Source: Enterovibrio sp045679545 (lineage in GTDB: Bacteria > Pseudomonadota > Gammaproteobacteria > Enterobacterales > Vibrionaceae). From it: 64,000 bases of DNA. Under the pieces are notes generated by a model. The model made no database searches. It was not told the DNA's origin and saw only the letters and a list, made by a program, of their open reading frames with translations. The translations under genes were made by a program, and so were the position numbers. The DNA is taken from positions 2,976,001 to 3,040,000 of the forward strand of contig NZ_CP166194.1 of assembly GCF_045679545.1 (NCBI RefSeq), in the 5' to 3' direction. Below, one piece after another: positions 51,107-60,594 of the stretch; within the stretch, counting starts at the first letter, position 1; each line of letters opens with the position of its first letter.

Positions 51107-53566
51107 TTAAGCATCCGGTTTAAAATGTCGTTTGGTTAATGTGGTCGGCTGATGACTCGCTGGGTCATCAGGCCAAACATGCTTCGGGTATCGGCCTTTC
51201 ATCTCTTTTTGCACCTCACGGTAAGTACCTTGCCAGAACCCCGCTAAATCTTGGGTGATCTGTAAGGGGCGTTGTGCGGGGCTCAGCAATTCAACCAGCA
51301 AGGTCACTTTGCCATCAGCAATCGCTGGAGACTGGGCTTGACCGTACATTTCCTGCATACGCACCGCGAGCGTCGGCTTTTGATCGGTCTGATAACGAAT
51401 TGCGTGTCGACATCCCGTTGGCACTTGATAAGTTTCTGGCAATAATCGGTTCAACTCTTTGGCCGTCGCCCAACCAAACCAGGCTTCCAGTGCGCTAAAG
51501 GTATCGACCTTTTTCAAATCCTTCATCGAACGTACGCCAGCCATAAAGGGGGCTAGCCATTTATCCACTTCTGCCAATATGCTTTCGTCATCAAGTGCAG
51601 GCAGTGTGATCGGCAGTTGCCATGCCTGCGCACAACGCGCACGTACCAACAGGCTTTCAGTTTTCTTCGGCAAATCCAAACACGCTAAGCCTTTTCGCTT
51701 GATGGCTTGCAGCAAGGCTTGCGTCATCATCTCATCATTTCGCTGAATGATGGGTTTACGCGACAGAATAATCTCGCCGCAGCACACTTGCGTTTCCGCA
51801 ACCAATGCGCCTTTTTTATCATCCCAGTCTACCCACTCTCGCTCAGAAAACAGTGAAGGCAACAGGGTTTGCAGCGTTTTGAAGTCAGCTCGGCATGCAG
51901 TGAAAATTCGGCTATCACCCTGAGACACACTCATGAGATCAACAGCGATCAGTGCTTCTTCACCCGAGAGCGGATGATCAGCATCGATCTGCGCACCATG
52001 ACCGTTACTGAGTAAGAAGCGACCGTTGTTTCCACGGGATTTAGCAATGCGATCAGGCCACGCCGACGCAGCCAGCACAGGCAAGATATGTGGGTTAATG
52101 TCTGAGGACAATGTTGCCCCCAAACGACCTGCAAGCTGAGATGCTCGTTGTCGATGCGGCCCTTTCTGCGCGGCAATCATGGAAAGTTGCAATCGCAAAT
52201 CAGGCTCTGTCTTCCCACGAAGGGGCTCTTCTGCCCAAGCAGCCAGCCAACATGCCGTTGAGATAGCGTCATCCCCCAGCATGTTGGCGGTATAAAGCAT
52301 GGCACCGAGTCGTGCATCTGTGCCAAACGCCACTACCTTTTTGCCTTTGGCAGTAAGTGCACTATTTGTATCCAGTACGCCCAATTGCTGAAGTAGCTTA
52401 ACGGCTTGCTGCCAATGTGGCGTGGGCGGTACGTCAAGCCATTGCAAATCTTGCGCGCCACAGCCCCACAGCACCACCTCCAACACCAGTTGCATCAGAT
52501 CGCTGGTGACAATTTCAGGATCAGGCACGGCTCGCATACGCTGGAAAGTCTCTTCACTATATAGACGAAGGCAAATACCCTCAGATAATCGCCCTGCTCG
52601 TCCCATTCGCTGAATGGCGGATGAGCGAGAAATTTGAACCGTTTCCAGCTTGGTGATCCCAGATTTTCGATTAAACCGTGCAACACGCTCCAAACCTGAA
52701 TCCACCACTAAGCGAATACCTTCAATGGTCAAACTGGTTTCGGCAATATTGGTCGCCAATACCACTTTACGTTTGCCATTGGGCGCAGGCGCAATCGCGT
52801 CTTGCTGTTCGTTGGCGGAAAGCTGCCCATATAAAGGACAAATCATCACATTGCTTGGCACTATTGCTGCCAGCGCACTGGCGGTGCGTTTGATTTCTGC
52901 CACACCCGGCAGGAAGACCAGTGCCGATCCTTCCTCTTTATCTAAGAGTTTTGCTATCGCACTGGCAGCGGCACTTTCATAACCATACTGACGAGCAATG
53001 GTGTAGTAACGTGCTTCAACAGGAAAGCTTCGACCTTCAGAAGACACCACTACCGCATCTGGTAACAACGTATTCAACGCCTCGCTATCGAGCGTGGCTG
53101 ACATTACCAGCAAAGTAAGGTCATCGCGCAGCCCAGCTTGAACATCCAGTGAGAGTGCTAACGCCAAATCAGCGTGTAAACTGCGCTCATGAAATTCATC
53201 AAAAATCACCAAGCTGACGCCCTCAAGCTCTGGGTCAGATTGGATCATTTTGGTCAGCACCCCTTCGGTGACAATTTCAATGCGGGTTTTGTCACTCACA
53301 TGGGTTTCACCGCGTACGCGTAAACCAACGGTTTCGCCCACTCGCTCCCCGCGCTGAGATGCAAGAAAGCGAGCAATATTGCGCGCAGCAAGACGACGAG
53401 GCTCGAGCAGGATAATTTTCCCGTCAAAAACCTTTCGTTCCAAGAGGACCTGTGGCAAACGTGTTGACTTACCCGCCCCCGGTGGCGCTTGTAAAATCAC
53501 ATGTGAATGGGTGTGCAATGCAGATATCACGTCATCAAGGACGCTATCGATGGGGAGCTGTGACAA
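51107..53566 (-). CDS. hrpB: ATP-dependent helicase HrpB
   Basis: An 819-residue DEAH-type helicase. It shows Walker A APPGAGKST, DEFHER (motif II), SATL (motif III), ATNIAETSLTIEGI and QRMGRAGR-like IQRMGRAGRLS (motif VI), followed by the long HrpB C-terminal domain. The role in bacteria is poorly known; it is RNA-helicase-like and cytoplasmic. It precedes mrcB on the same strand with an 11-base gap, a common pairing, and is divergent from sfsA across 183 bases without another gene. Confidence 0.97.
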   Translation of the reverse strand: MSQLPIDSVLDDVISALHTHSHVILQAPPGAGKSTRLPQVLLERKVFDGKIILLEPRRLAARNIARFLASQRGERVGETVGLRVRGETHVSDKTRIEIVTEGVLTKMIQSDPELEGVSLVIFDEFHERSLHADLALALSLDVQAGLRDDLTLLVMSATLDSEALNTLLPDAVVVSSEGRSFPVEARYYTIARQYGYESAAASAIAKLLDKEEGSALVFLPGVAEIKRTASALAAIVPSNVMICPLYGQLSANEQQDAIAPAPNGKRKVVLATNIAETSLTIEGIRLVVDSGLERVARFNRKSGITKLETVQISRSSAIQRMGRAGRLSEGICLRLYSEETFQRMRAVPDPEIVTSDLMQLVLEVVLWGCGAQDLQWLDVPPTPHWQQAVKLLQQLGVLDTNSALTAKGKKVVAFGTDARLGAMLYTANMLGDDAISTACWLAAWAEEPLRGKTEPDLRLQLSMIAAQKGPHRQRASQLAGRLGATLSSDINPHILPVLAASAWPDRIAKSRGNNGRFLLSNGHGAQIDADHPLSGEEALIAVDLMSVSQGDSRIFTACRADFKTLQTLLPSLFSEREWVDWDDKKGALVAETQVCCGEIILSRKPIIQRNDEMMTQALLQAIKRKGLACLDLPKKTESLLVRARCAQAWQLPITLPALDDESILAEVDKWLAPFMAGVRSMKDLKKVDTFSALEAWFGWATAKELNRLLPETYQVPTGCRHAIRYQTDQKPTLAVRMQEMYGQAQSPAIADGKVTLLVELLSPAQRPLQITQDLAGFWQGTYREVQKEMKGRYPKHVWPDDPASHQPTTLTKRHFKPDA

Positions 53567-53749
53567 ATCAAAAGCCTTTGTGTCAGAATTACCCGCAGAG
53601 TATATACCCGAGCAAGCTCAATATGCATGTTGCGCTCACCAGAGTATGACCATCAAAGGAAAGACGACGATGACATGATGTTAATTGCCCGAATCATTGG
53701 ACATAAATAACACAACATCGCTTTTCGCATTCGCTCATCAAGGACACCC

Positions 53750-54460
53750 ATGAAATTTGAACCCGCTTTACAGTCAGCAACCCTGCTTCGACGCTACAAA
53801 CGCTTTCTGGCTGATGTGCAATTAGCCGACGGCAGTGAACGCACCATACACTGTGCTAATACTGGTGCAATGACAGGCTGTGCGGCTCCTGGCGACAAAG
53901 TGTGGTACTCCACGTCAGACAACCTAAAGCGAAAATACCCCAACAGCTGGGAGCTGACTGAAACAAAAGCGGGCCATATGATTTGCGTGAATACCGCACA
54001 GGCGAATCGCTTGGTAATAGAAGCAATAAAAGCAGGTGTCGTAAAAGAGCTTGATGGTTACCCCACTCTTCGTACTGAAGTAGCGTACGGGGAAGAAAAG
54101 AGCCGAATTGATATCTTGTTGCAGTCTCCCACGCAGGAAGACTGCTATATAGAAGTGAAAAGTGTCACATTACTGGAAGACAATCATCAGGGCTATTTTC
54201 CCGATACTGTTACCACTCGCGGTCAGAAACACCTCAGAGAATTAGCAACCTTGGCGCAACAAGGCAAACGCGCCATTTTGTTCTTTGCAGTACTTCACTC
54301 TGGTATTGAGAGGGTTTCACCAGCAAAACATATAGATGCAGTCTATAATCAGTTACTTATAGAAGCTGAGTCGCTTGGTGTGGAAATTCTGTGTTATCAA
54401 GCCTCTCTCTCATCAGAGATGATGAGCATAAAAAATAACGTCCCGTTCTCCCAGTATTGA
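53750..54460 (+). CDS. sfsA: SfsA, sugar fermentation stimulation protein family
   Basis: A 236-residue SfsA protein (E. coli 234). It contains RRYKRFLADVQLADGSERTIHCANTG, the conserved NTGAMTGCAAPG and DCYIEVKSVTLLEDN, a pattern recalling nuclease-like metal sites (E-x-K). The original link was to maltose metabolism; the actual biochemical role is uncertain, with DNA binding suggested. It precedes dksA as in E. coli. Confidence 0.96.
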   Translation: MKFEPALQSATLLRRYKRFLADVQLADGSERTIHCANTGAMTGCAAPGDKVWYSTSDNLKRKYPNSWELTETKAGHMICVNTAQANRLVIEAIKAGVVKELDGYPTLRTEVAYGEEKSRIDILLQSPTQEDCYIEVKSVTLLEDNHQGYFPDTVTTRGQKHLRELATLAQQGKRAILFFAVLHSGIERVSPAKHIDAVYNQLLIEAESLGVEILCYQASLSSEMMSIKNNVPFSQY

Positions 54461-54494
54461 GAAAAAATGTAGACATCTTCACACTGGGATTGCA

Positions 54495-54519
54495 TGAGGC
54501 AAAAACAAAGATTGCCTCA
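54495..54519 (+). terminator. Possible terminator of sfsA
   Basis: TGAGGCAA and TTGCCTCA form a perfect 8-bp stem with an A-rich nine-base loop. The following sequence CTATTGGGTTT is only moderately T-rich. A further small TGACC/GGTCA hairpin at 54554-54568 sits just before the dksA ribosome site. Confidence 0.45.
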
Positions 54520-54591
54520 CTATTGGGTTTCTGATATAGATACCGCCCTCTTTTGACCAAGCAGGTCAGGGTGTATTTAGGAGAACGCTTA

Positions 54592-55041
54592 ATGCCAGAA
54601 AGCAAAGTTAAAAGATCGCTAGGCATCCTGGCTACGGCTGGGTTAGAACCTTACCAAGAGAAGGCTGGCGAGGAATACATGAATGATCAGCAAGTTGATC
54701 ATTTCCGTAAGATCCTCCAAGCGTGGCGCAACCAGCTCAGAGTAGAAGTTGACCGTACTGTGCATCATATGCAAGACGAAGCAGCAAACTTCCCTGATCC
54801 TGTAGACCGTGCAGCGCAGGAAGAAGAGTTCAGCCTTGAGCTGCGTAACCGCGACCGCGAACGCAAGCTGATCAAGAAAATTGACAAGACATTGCAACGT
54901 CTGGAAGACGACGATTTCGGATTCTGTGATTCATGTGGCGTAGAGATCGGCGTTCGCCGTCTTGAAGCTCGCCCAACCGCAGATATGTGTATCGATTGTA
55001 AAACCTTGGCAGAGATCAAAGAGAAGCAAATGGCAGGCTAA
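54592..55041 (+). CDS. dksA: DksA, RNA polymerase-binding transcription factor
   Basis: A 149-residue protein almost identical to E. coli DksA in its core. It has the coiled coil with DPVDRAAQEEEFSLELRNRDRE and its tip aspartates, and the C4 zinc finger CDSCG...CIDC. It binds the RNA polymerase secondary channel and, with ppGpp, carries out the stringent response, including repression of stable RNA promoters like those of the tRNA arrays here. The start at 54592 (MPESKVKRSLGILATAG) has AGGAG upstream; a 13-codon in-frame extension is not conserved. Confidence 0.98.
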   Translation: MPESKVKRSLGILATAGLEPYQEKAGEEYMNDQQVDHFRKILQAWRNQLRVEVDRTVHHMQDEAANFPDPVDRAAQEEEFSLELRNRDRERKLIKKIDKTLQRLEDDDFGFCDSCGVEIGVRRLEARPTADMCIDCKTLAEIKEKQMAG

Positions 55042-55068
55042 GCCTACCGCTTCATCGAGATTAATGGC

Positions 55069-55094
55069 AAAAAGGGAGCGGATGCTCCCTTTTT
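55069..55094 (+). terminator. Terminator of dksA
   Basis: AAAAAGGGAGC/GCTCCCTTTTT forms an 11-bp stem with a four-base loop, 28 bases after the dksA stop and 25 bases before gluQ. Some readthrough into gluQ is likely, because no obvious promoter lies between. Confidence 0.9.
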
Positions 55095-55119
55095 CCTATT
55101 TATGACAGGCTAAATCACC

Positions 55120-55992
55120 ATGCAATACGTCGGGCGCTTTGCCCCTTCTCCGTCAGGCCCTCTTCATTTTGGCTCTCTGATTGCTGCACTTGGCAGTTAT
55201 TTGCAAGCTCGCGCCAATCAAGGTCGCTGGCTAGTCCGTATAGAAGACATCGACCCACCTCGTGAAGTGGAAGGTTCCGCTGATGCAATTTTACACACGT
55301 TAGACGCCTACGGTTTGCACTGGGACGACAAGGTGTTGTATCAACATACCCGCTATGACGCCTATCAATCACAAATCGAAACGTGGCTGACTAACGGAAA
55401 CGCTTACTATTGCCAATGCACCCGTCGACAAATTAAAGACGCGGGTGGTATTTACCCTGGCACATGTCGCCAAAGGTCGCTCGATAGTGAGCACTCTGCA
55501 GTGCGCATTTGTATTGATAATCCTGTATGCGAATTCATTGACGTCAAACATGGCGCAATCAAGCTCGATGGCGCAATGGCATCGGAAGATTTTATAATCA
55601 AGCGTCGTGACGGCTTATTCGCTTATAATCTTGCTGTTGTCTTGGATGATATTTTTCAGGGTGTGACCGAGGTTGTCAGAGGTGCCGATCTGATCGAGCC
55701 GACAGGCAGACAAGTTTCTCTTTATCAGAAACTCGGCGCATCCCCTGTCAGTTATTTGCATTTGCCACTTGCACTCAACGCAGACAGGAATAAGCTTTCT
55801 AAACAAAACCACGCACCAGCAATCGACAATGCAAATCCTGGTCCTGCATTAGAGGCGGCATTGGCCTTTTTGGGTCACCCGATCCCTGTCGATTTACATG
55901 GTGCGAAAGTGGAAGAATTATTGCTCTGGGGCATCGAAAATTGGCAGATCAATAAATTGCCAGCAGCCACAGAAGTGATTACAGCTTTCTAA
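55120..55992 (+). CDS. gluQ: Glutamyl-Q tRNA(Asp) synthetase
   Basis: A 290-residue truncated glutamyl-tRNA synthetase paralogue. It has the HIGH-like motif in GRFAPSPSGPLHFGSL, a zinc site formed by CQC, tyrosine and CR in the YCQCTRRQ and YPGTCR segments, and KLSKQN in place of KMSKS. It lacks the anticodon-binding domain and glutamylates queuosine at position 34 of tRNA(Asp). The dksA-gluQ-pcnB order is conserved in gammaproteobacteria, and in E. coli gluQ is read through from dksA. Confidence 0.96.
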   Translation: MQYVGRFAPSPSGPLHFGSLIAALGSYLQARANQGRWLVRIEDIDPPREVEGSADAILHTLDAYGLHWDDKVLYQHTRYDAYQSQIETWLTNGNAYYCQCTRRQIKDAGGIYPGTCRQRSLDSEHSAVRICIDNPVCEFIDVKHGAIKLDGAMASEDFIIKRRDGLFAYNLAVVLDDIFQGVTEVVRGADLIEPTGRQVSLYQKLGASPVSYLHLPLALNADRNKLSKQNHAPAIDNANPGPALEAALAFLGHPIPVDLHGAKVEELLLWGIENWQINKLPAATEVITAF

Positions 55993-56060
55993 AATACGAA
56001 GGCGTGATATATGATATGCCGTCGTTTTTATAGACCGACCTGTCAAATACGAGGTGAATT

Positions 56061-57470
56061 ATCTTTAATCGAGTTACCAGCTTTTGCCGTAAGGTATTGA
56101 ATCGCGATAATAAAACGCGCGAGATCACCGACCTGAAGCTTGAAGTTATTCCTCGCCAAGAGCACGGTATATCAAGAAAAGGTATCAGCGAAAATGCGCT
56201 GAAAGTGCTTTACCGCCTAAATAAAGCGGGTTTTGAGGCATATCTTGTTGGCGGCGGCGTGCGTGATTTAATGCTAAATACGCAACCAAAAGACTTCGAT
56301 ATCGCAACCAATGCGACCCCGGAAGAGGTACGTAAGCTTTTCCGTAACTGCCGCTTGGTCGGCCGTCGCTTCCGTCTTGCCCATATTCTGTTTGGACGAG
56401 ATGTCATTGAGGTAGCAACGTTCCGTGGACACCACGGCAGCGAAAAAGGCGACAAAGGTGAGAAGGGCGAGAAAAGTGCCAGTCAATCCAATGACGGCAT
56501 GCTGCTACGCGATAACGTTTACGGCACCATAGATGAAGATGCGCAACGTCGTGACTTCACGGTTAATGCCCTTTATTACAACATCGACGATTTTTCTGTG
56601 CGCGATTATGCGGGCGGCGTTGAAGATCTCAAAAACCGCGTGATACGCCTAATTGGCGATCCAGAAACGCGCTACCGCGAAGATCCTGTTCGTATGCTTC
56701 GCGCTGTGCGCTTTGCTGCCAAACTGGATATGACCGTCAATGATGCTACAGCGGCGCCAATTCCTGCGCTGGCTCATTTACTGCGTGATATTCCCGCTGC
56801 CCGTTTGTTTGAAGAAAGCCTGAAACTGCTTCAGTCTGGCCATGGTTTAAAAACCTATCAGTTGCTGCGCGATTTCAATCTATTTACGCCGCTATTCCCG
56901 ATCTTGGCCGAGCATTTCACCGAAGATCGCAATAGCAAGTGCGAACAAATGATAGAGCTTGTTCTGAAATCGACTGATGAGCGTGTTGCCAGCGAACAAC
57001 GTATCAATCCGGCCTTTATGTTTGCCGCGATGCTTTGGTACCCGCTAGAAACCCGCGCGGAAGAAATCGCCTTTGAAAGCGGTCTTAGTTACTACGATGC
57101 CTTTATGGTAGCAGCGAACGACATCTTGGATGAGCAAGTCAAAAGCATTGCTATTCCACGTCGATTTACCGCCATGATCCGAGACATCTGGCAACTTCAG
57201 CTTCGTCTAAGCCGTCGCTCTGGCACTCGCGCCTACAAACTGCTGGAACAAAACAAGTTCCGTGCTGCGTTTGATTTCCTTGAGATGCGCGGTGAAGTGG
57301 AAGGTGGGCAGCTAAAAGAGTTGGCAACCTGGTGGGATGACTTCCAAAAGGCAGACCGTGATGGACGTAACGACATGGTGCAAGTGCTGAACAAAGCCAG
57401 TTCAGTGAAAAAAGTACGCCGTCGTCGTAAAGTCAAGCCACGTCGCCGGAAACCGACCCAAGAATCATGA
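56061..57470 (+). CDS. pcnB: Poly(A) polymerase I, apparently with a non-AUG (ATC/ATT) start
   Basis: A 469-residue polymerase that adds 3' poly(A) tails promoting RNA decay. It has the nucleotidyltransferase core LVGGGVRDLMLNTQPKDFDIAT, RRFRLAHILFGRDVIEVATFRG, RRDFTVNALYYN and EDPVRMLRAVRFAAK, then a basic C-terminal tail. The frame upstream of the first TTG (56097) reads IFNRVTSFCRKVLNRD, matching the E. coli N-terminus FTRVANFCRKVLSRE. That frame is closed by TGA at 56055-56057, so the start must be ATT (56058) or ATC (56061). GAGG at 56051 spaces best to 56061. E. coli pcnB is known to use AUU, limiting expression. The coding end overlaps folK by four bases. Confidence 0.92.
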   Translation: MFNRVTSFCRKVLNRDNKTREITDLKLEVIPRQEHGISRKGISENALKVLYRLNKAGFEAYLVGGGVRDLMLNTQPKDFDIATNATPEEVRKLFRNCRLVGRRFRLAHILFGRDVIEVATFRGHHGSEKGDKGEKGEKSASQSNDGMLLRDNVYGTIDEDAQRRDFTVNALYYNIDDFSVRDYAGGVEDLKNRVIRLIGDPETRYREDPVRMLRAVRFAAKLDMTVNDATAAPIPALAHLLRDIPAARLFEESLKLLQSGHGLKTYQLLRDFNLFTPLFPILAEHFTEDRNSKCEQMIELVLKSTDERVASEQRINPAFMFAAMLWYPLETRAEEIAFESGLSYYDAFMVAANDILDEQVKSIAIPRRFTAMIRDIWQLQLRLSRRSGTRAYKLLEQNKFRAAFDFLEMRGEVEGGQLKELATWWDDFQKADRDGRNDMVQVLNKASSVKKVRRRRKVKPRRRKPTQES

Positions 57471-57949
57471 TCCGAGCTTACATTGCGATAGGCAGTAATC
57501 TGGGCGAGCCGGTAGAAAAAGCACAAAATGCCATTGCGGCACTTTCGCAACTACCGGACAGCCAGTTCATCGCCAGTTCATCGCTCTATAGCAGTAAGCC
57601 GATGGGCCCCTCAGACCAACCCGACTACGTAAATGCAGTGGTGGCTATTGACACCAAACTGCTTCCGTTGGATCTTCTTGATCACACACAACGTATTGAG
57701 TTGGTGTTTGGTCGAGAGCGCAAAGATGAGCGCTGGGGACCTCGAACACTGGATTTGGATATTCTCCTTTATGGTGATCTCCAATTGGAAAGTGAACGGT
57801 TAACCGTTCCACACTACGGGATGAAAGAACGAGAATTCGTGCTTTTCCCTCTCGCCGAAATAGCCCCTGACTTGCACCTGCCCGATGGCAGTGCTGTCGC
57901 CGATTTAGTCGCCGTCACGGATAAGAACGGCCTGACAACCATCGCGTAG
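57467..57949 (+). CDS. folK: HPPK, 6-hydroxymethyl-dihydropterin pyrophosphokinase
   Basis: A 160-residue folate synthesis enzyme that transfers pyrophosphate from ATP to hydroxymethyldihydropterin. It shows AYIAIGSNLGEP at the N-terminus, VFGRERKDERWGPRTLDLDILLYGD with the metal-binding aspartates, and HYGMKEREFVLFPLAEIAP. It overlaps pcnB by four bases (ATGA), as in E. coli, so translation is coupled to the weakly initiated pcnB. Confidence 0.98.
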   Translation: MIRAYIAIGSNLGEPVEKAQNAIAALSQLPDSQFIASSSLYSSKPMGPSDQPDYVNAVVAIDTKLLPLDLLDHTQRIELVFGRERKDERWGPRTLDLDILLYGDLQLESERLTVPHYGMKEREFVLFPLAEIAPDLHLPDGSAVADLVAVTDKNGLTTIA

Positions 57950-58000
57950 CACGAAAGCCTCAGCAATCAACATCACAGCAAGCAGGGTTTGGGAGACGAT

Positions 58001-58795
58001 ATGAAAAAAATTACGATTAATACCTTAATGGCATGGAAGCAGGAAGGACGTAAATTTGCCACTGTAACTGCTTACGATGCCAGTTTTGCCCAACTGTTCG
58101 AAGAGCAGGAAATACCTTTACTGCTGGTTGGTGATTCACTTGGCATGGTTTTACAGGGTAAAAGCGACACCCTGTCTGTCTCTGTCGAAGAAATTGCTTA
58201 CCACACCCGCAGTGTTCGTGCAGGAAGTCCAAACTGCCTATTAATGGCTGACATGCCATTTATGTCTTTCTCCACACCAGAGCAAGCCTGTATTAATGCG
58301 GCTGAGCTGATAAAGGCTGGCGCTAACATGGTGAAAGTGGAAGGCGGTGCTTGGCTAGCCGATACCGTGACCATGCTGACTCAACGCGCTATACCTGTGT
58401 GTGCCCATCTTGGTCTAACACCTCAGTCCGTCAATATTTTTGGTGGATTTAGAGTGCAAGGGCGTGACGAAGCCAAAGCCGAGCAAATGGTGCAAGATGC
58501 ATTGGCACTAGAGAAAGCCGGCGCACAAATCATTTTGTTGGAATGTGTGCCAAAAGCGTTAGCCGCACGTATCACTGACGCCGTTCGCGTCCCAGTGATC
58601 GGCATTGGCGCGGGCAACGCGACAGATGGACAAATTCTGGTCATGCACGACATGTTTGGCATTTCAGCTAACTACATTCCGCGCTTTTCCAAAAACTACC
58701 TCGCGAGCACAGGCGACATGCGTCTGGCTGTTTCGCGATATATCGAAGAAGTTGCAACTGGCGAGTTTCCTGGCCCAGAGCAGACGTTTAATTAA
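58001..58795 (+). CDS. panB: Ketopantoate hydroxymethyltransferase
   Basis: A 264-residue TIM-barrel enzyme, the E. coli length, that transfers a hydroxymethyl group from methylenetetrahydrofolate to ketoisovalerate, the first step of pantothenate synthesis. It has VTAYDASFAQLFEEQEIPLLLVGDSLGMV with the metal-binding aspartate, AHLGLTPQSV, and VIGIGAGNATDGQILVMHD. The start at 58001 follows GGGAG; the in-frame TTG at 57989 was rejected. panC follows after 14 bases. Confidence 0.98.
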   Translation: MKKITINTLMAWKQEGRKFATVTAYDASFAQLFEEQEIPLLLVGDSLGMVLQGKSDTLSVSVEEIAYHTRSVRAGSPNCLLMADMPFMSFSTPEQACINAAELIKAGANMVKVEGGAWLADTVTMLTQRAIPVCAHLGLTPQSVNIFGGFRVQGRDEAKAEQMVQDALALEKAGAQIILLECVPKALAARITDAVRVPVIGIGAGNATDGQILVMHDMFGISANYIPRFSKNYLASTGDMRLAVSRYIEEVATGEFPGPEQTFN

Positions 58796-58809
58796 GGAAT
58801 GCTGAATTT

Positions 58810-59688
58810 ATGCAAGTGATCGCTGACATTGCCCCACTACGAGATCAGATCCTTCAATGGCGTCGTGACGGGCAGCGAATTGCTTTTGTCCCAACCATGG
58901 GTCACCTTCATGATGGTCACCTTACCTTGGTTCGACGCGCGCGTGAAAACGCAGATGTTGTCGTGGTCAGCATCTTCGTTAACCCAATGCAATTCGACAA
59001 AGCAGACGATTTAGCCGCCTATCCTCGTACCTTGGATGAAGATATTGCCAAGCTCAACACCGAAGGGGTAGAGATTGTCTTTACACCATCACCTGAATTA
59101 ATGTATCCCAATGGTATGGAACACCACACGTTTGTGGATGTGCCGAGCCTTTCGGGCATTCTTGAAGGCTCATCGCGCCCAGGACATTTCAAAGGCGTCG
59201 CGACGGTCGTCAGCAAACTGTTTAACATGGTCCAGCCTGACGTTGCCTGCTTTGGTGAGAAAGACTACCAGCAACTCGCCGTCATCAACAAGATGGTGAC
59301 CGACCTTTGCATGCCTGTTGAAATCATTGCAGTTCCTACCGTGCGCGAAATGGACGGTTTAGCCATGAGCAGCCGCAACACTCGCTTGACGGTCGATGAA
59401 CGCCAACGTGCACCTGTGCTTGCTAAAACATTACGTTGGATAAGCAGCCAAATGCGCGGTGGTCGTACTGATTACAGCGAATTGGTGCTTGATGGTAACG
59501 ACCAACTTCGAGCTGCAGGCTTGGAACCTGATGACATCTTCATCCGCGATGCGCATACGCTACTGCCAATTACTGAGCAATCATCAAAAGCGGTGATCCT
59601 CGCTTCATGCTTACTTGGGCAGGTACGACTCATTGACAATCTCAGTGTGGACTTAGCCCCACCAGTCAGTGACGACAGCGAAGAATAA
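58810..59688 (+). CDS. panC: Pantothenate synthetase
   Basis: A 292-residue ligase that condenses pantoate and beta-alanine with ATP. It has PTMGHLHDGHLTLVRRAREN with the HxGH motif, VVSIFVNPMQFDKADDLAAYPRT, CFGEKDYQQL, and MSSRNTRLT in the KMSKS-like position. It forms an operon with panB, and a terminator follows. The usual panD is not in this cluster, which is normal for many gammaproteobacteria that keep it elsewhere. Confidence 0.98.
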   Translation: MQVIADIAPLRDQILQWRRDGQRIAFVPTMGHLHDGHLTLVRRARENADVVVVSIFVNPMQFDKADDLAAYPRTLDEDIAKLNTEGVEIVFTPSPELMYPNGMEHHTFVDVPSLSGILEGSSRPGHFKGVATVVSKLFNMVQPDVACFGEKDYQQLAVINKMVTDLCMPVEIIAVPTVREMDGLAMSSRNTRLTVDERQRAPVLAKTLRWISSQMRGGRTDYSELVLDGNDQLRAAGLEPDDIFIRDAHTLLPITEQSSKAVILASCLLGQVRLIDNLSVDLAPPVSDDSEE

Positions 59689-59746
59689 TCTCGATAGCAA
59701 TATCTTATTATTTGTCTGATTCTGTGGTTACCTCAGTAACAGACGC

Positions 59747-59772
59747 CAAAAAAACCGCCGAAAGGCGGTTTT
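59747..59772. terminator. Bidirectional terminator between panC and yadH
   Basis: ACCGCC/GGCGGT with a GAAA tetraloop (59760-59763) is flanked by an A-run (59748-59754) and a T-run, so it can end both the panBC message and the convergent ABC transporter message. Confidence 0.92.
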
Positions 59773-59823
59773 TTTTCTTCAAACGCATCAGTAAATGCGA
59801 ACTCAAGTTGCGGTTTCAGATAA

Positions 59824-60594
59824 CTAGCTTCTTAAACCAATACCTCGACTAATCAGGTACCACGCGATGGTATACAACACAGCAATCGCACTAATTAGCA
59901 CGGCGAATGACGTATAAATACTCACGTCTGACACGCCCAAGAAGCCGTAACGGAAAGCATTCACCATATACACAATAGGATTTAGCTTCGAAACGCTTTG
60001 CCAAAATTCAGGCAACAGAGACAGCGAATAGAATACGCCACCAAGGTAGGTTAACGGTGTAAGAATAAACGTTGGAATAATACTGATGTCATCGAACGTT
60101 TTCGCATACACAGCGTTAATCAAACCACCGAGAGAAAACAAAATCGATGTGAGCAACACGGTCGCGACTATCACGCCAAGGTGCGCGATATGCAGATCGA
60201 CAAAAAACATTGAGACCAATGACACGATAAGCCCCACCGCCAAACCACGGCTCACACCGCCACCCACATAGCCCGCGATAATGATGTAATTCGGCACAGG
60301 CGCGACCATTAACTCTTCAATGTTGCGCTGCATTTTGGTGCTAAAGAAGGACGAGGCAACATTGGAATAGGAGTTAGTGATCACCGACATCATGATCAAA
60401 CCTGGCACAATGTACGCCATGTAACTAAAACCGCCCATCTCACCGATGCGGCTACCAATAAGGTTACCGAAGATGACGAAATACAAGGTCATGGTGATGG
60501 CTGGCGGCACTAAGGTTTGCACCCAAATACGGCTATATCGCGTAATTTCTTTGATCAGTAGACTTTTAAAGGCGACCCAATAGGCTTTGTTCAT
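59824..60594 (-). CDS. yadH: ABC-2 type transporter permease (YadH)
   Basis: A 256-residue permease with six predicted membrane helices and the ABC-2 pattern; SNVASSFFSTKMQRNIEELMVAPVP and PLTYLGGVFYSLSLLPEFWQSVSKLNP are the conserved blocks. It forms the membrane part of an exporter with YadG, whose gene overlaps by four bases. The substrate of YadGH is unknown. The location near panC and can is the same as in E. coli. Confidence 0.95.
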   Translation of the reverse strand: MNKAYWVAFKSLLIKEITRYSRIWVQTLVPPAITMTLYFVIFGNLIGSRIGEMGGFSYMAYIVPGLIMMSVITNSYSNVASSFFSTKMQRNIEELMVAPVPNYIIIAGYVGGGVSRGLAVGLIVSLVSMFFVDLHIAHLGVIVATVLLTSILFSLGGLINAVYAKTFDDISIIPTFILTPLTYLGGVFYSLSLLPEFWQSVSKLNPIVYMVNAFRYGFLGVSDVSIYTSFAVLISAIAVLYTIAWYLISRGIGLRS

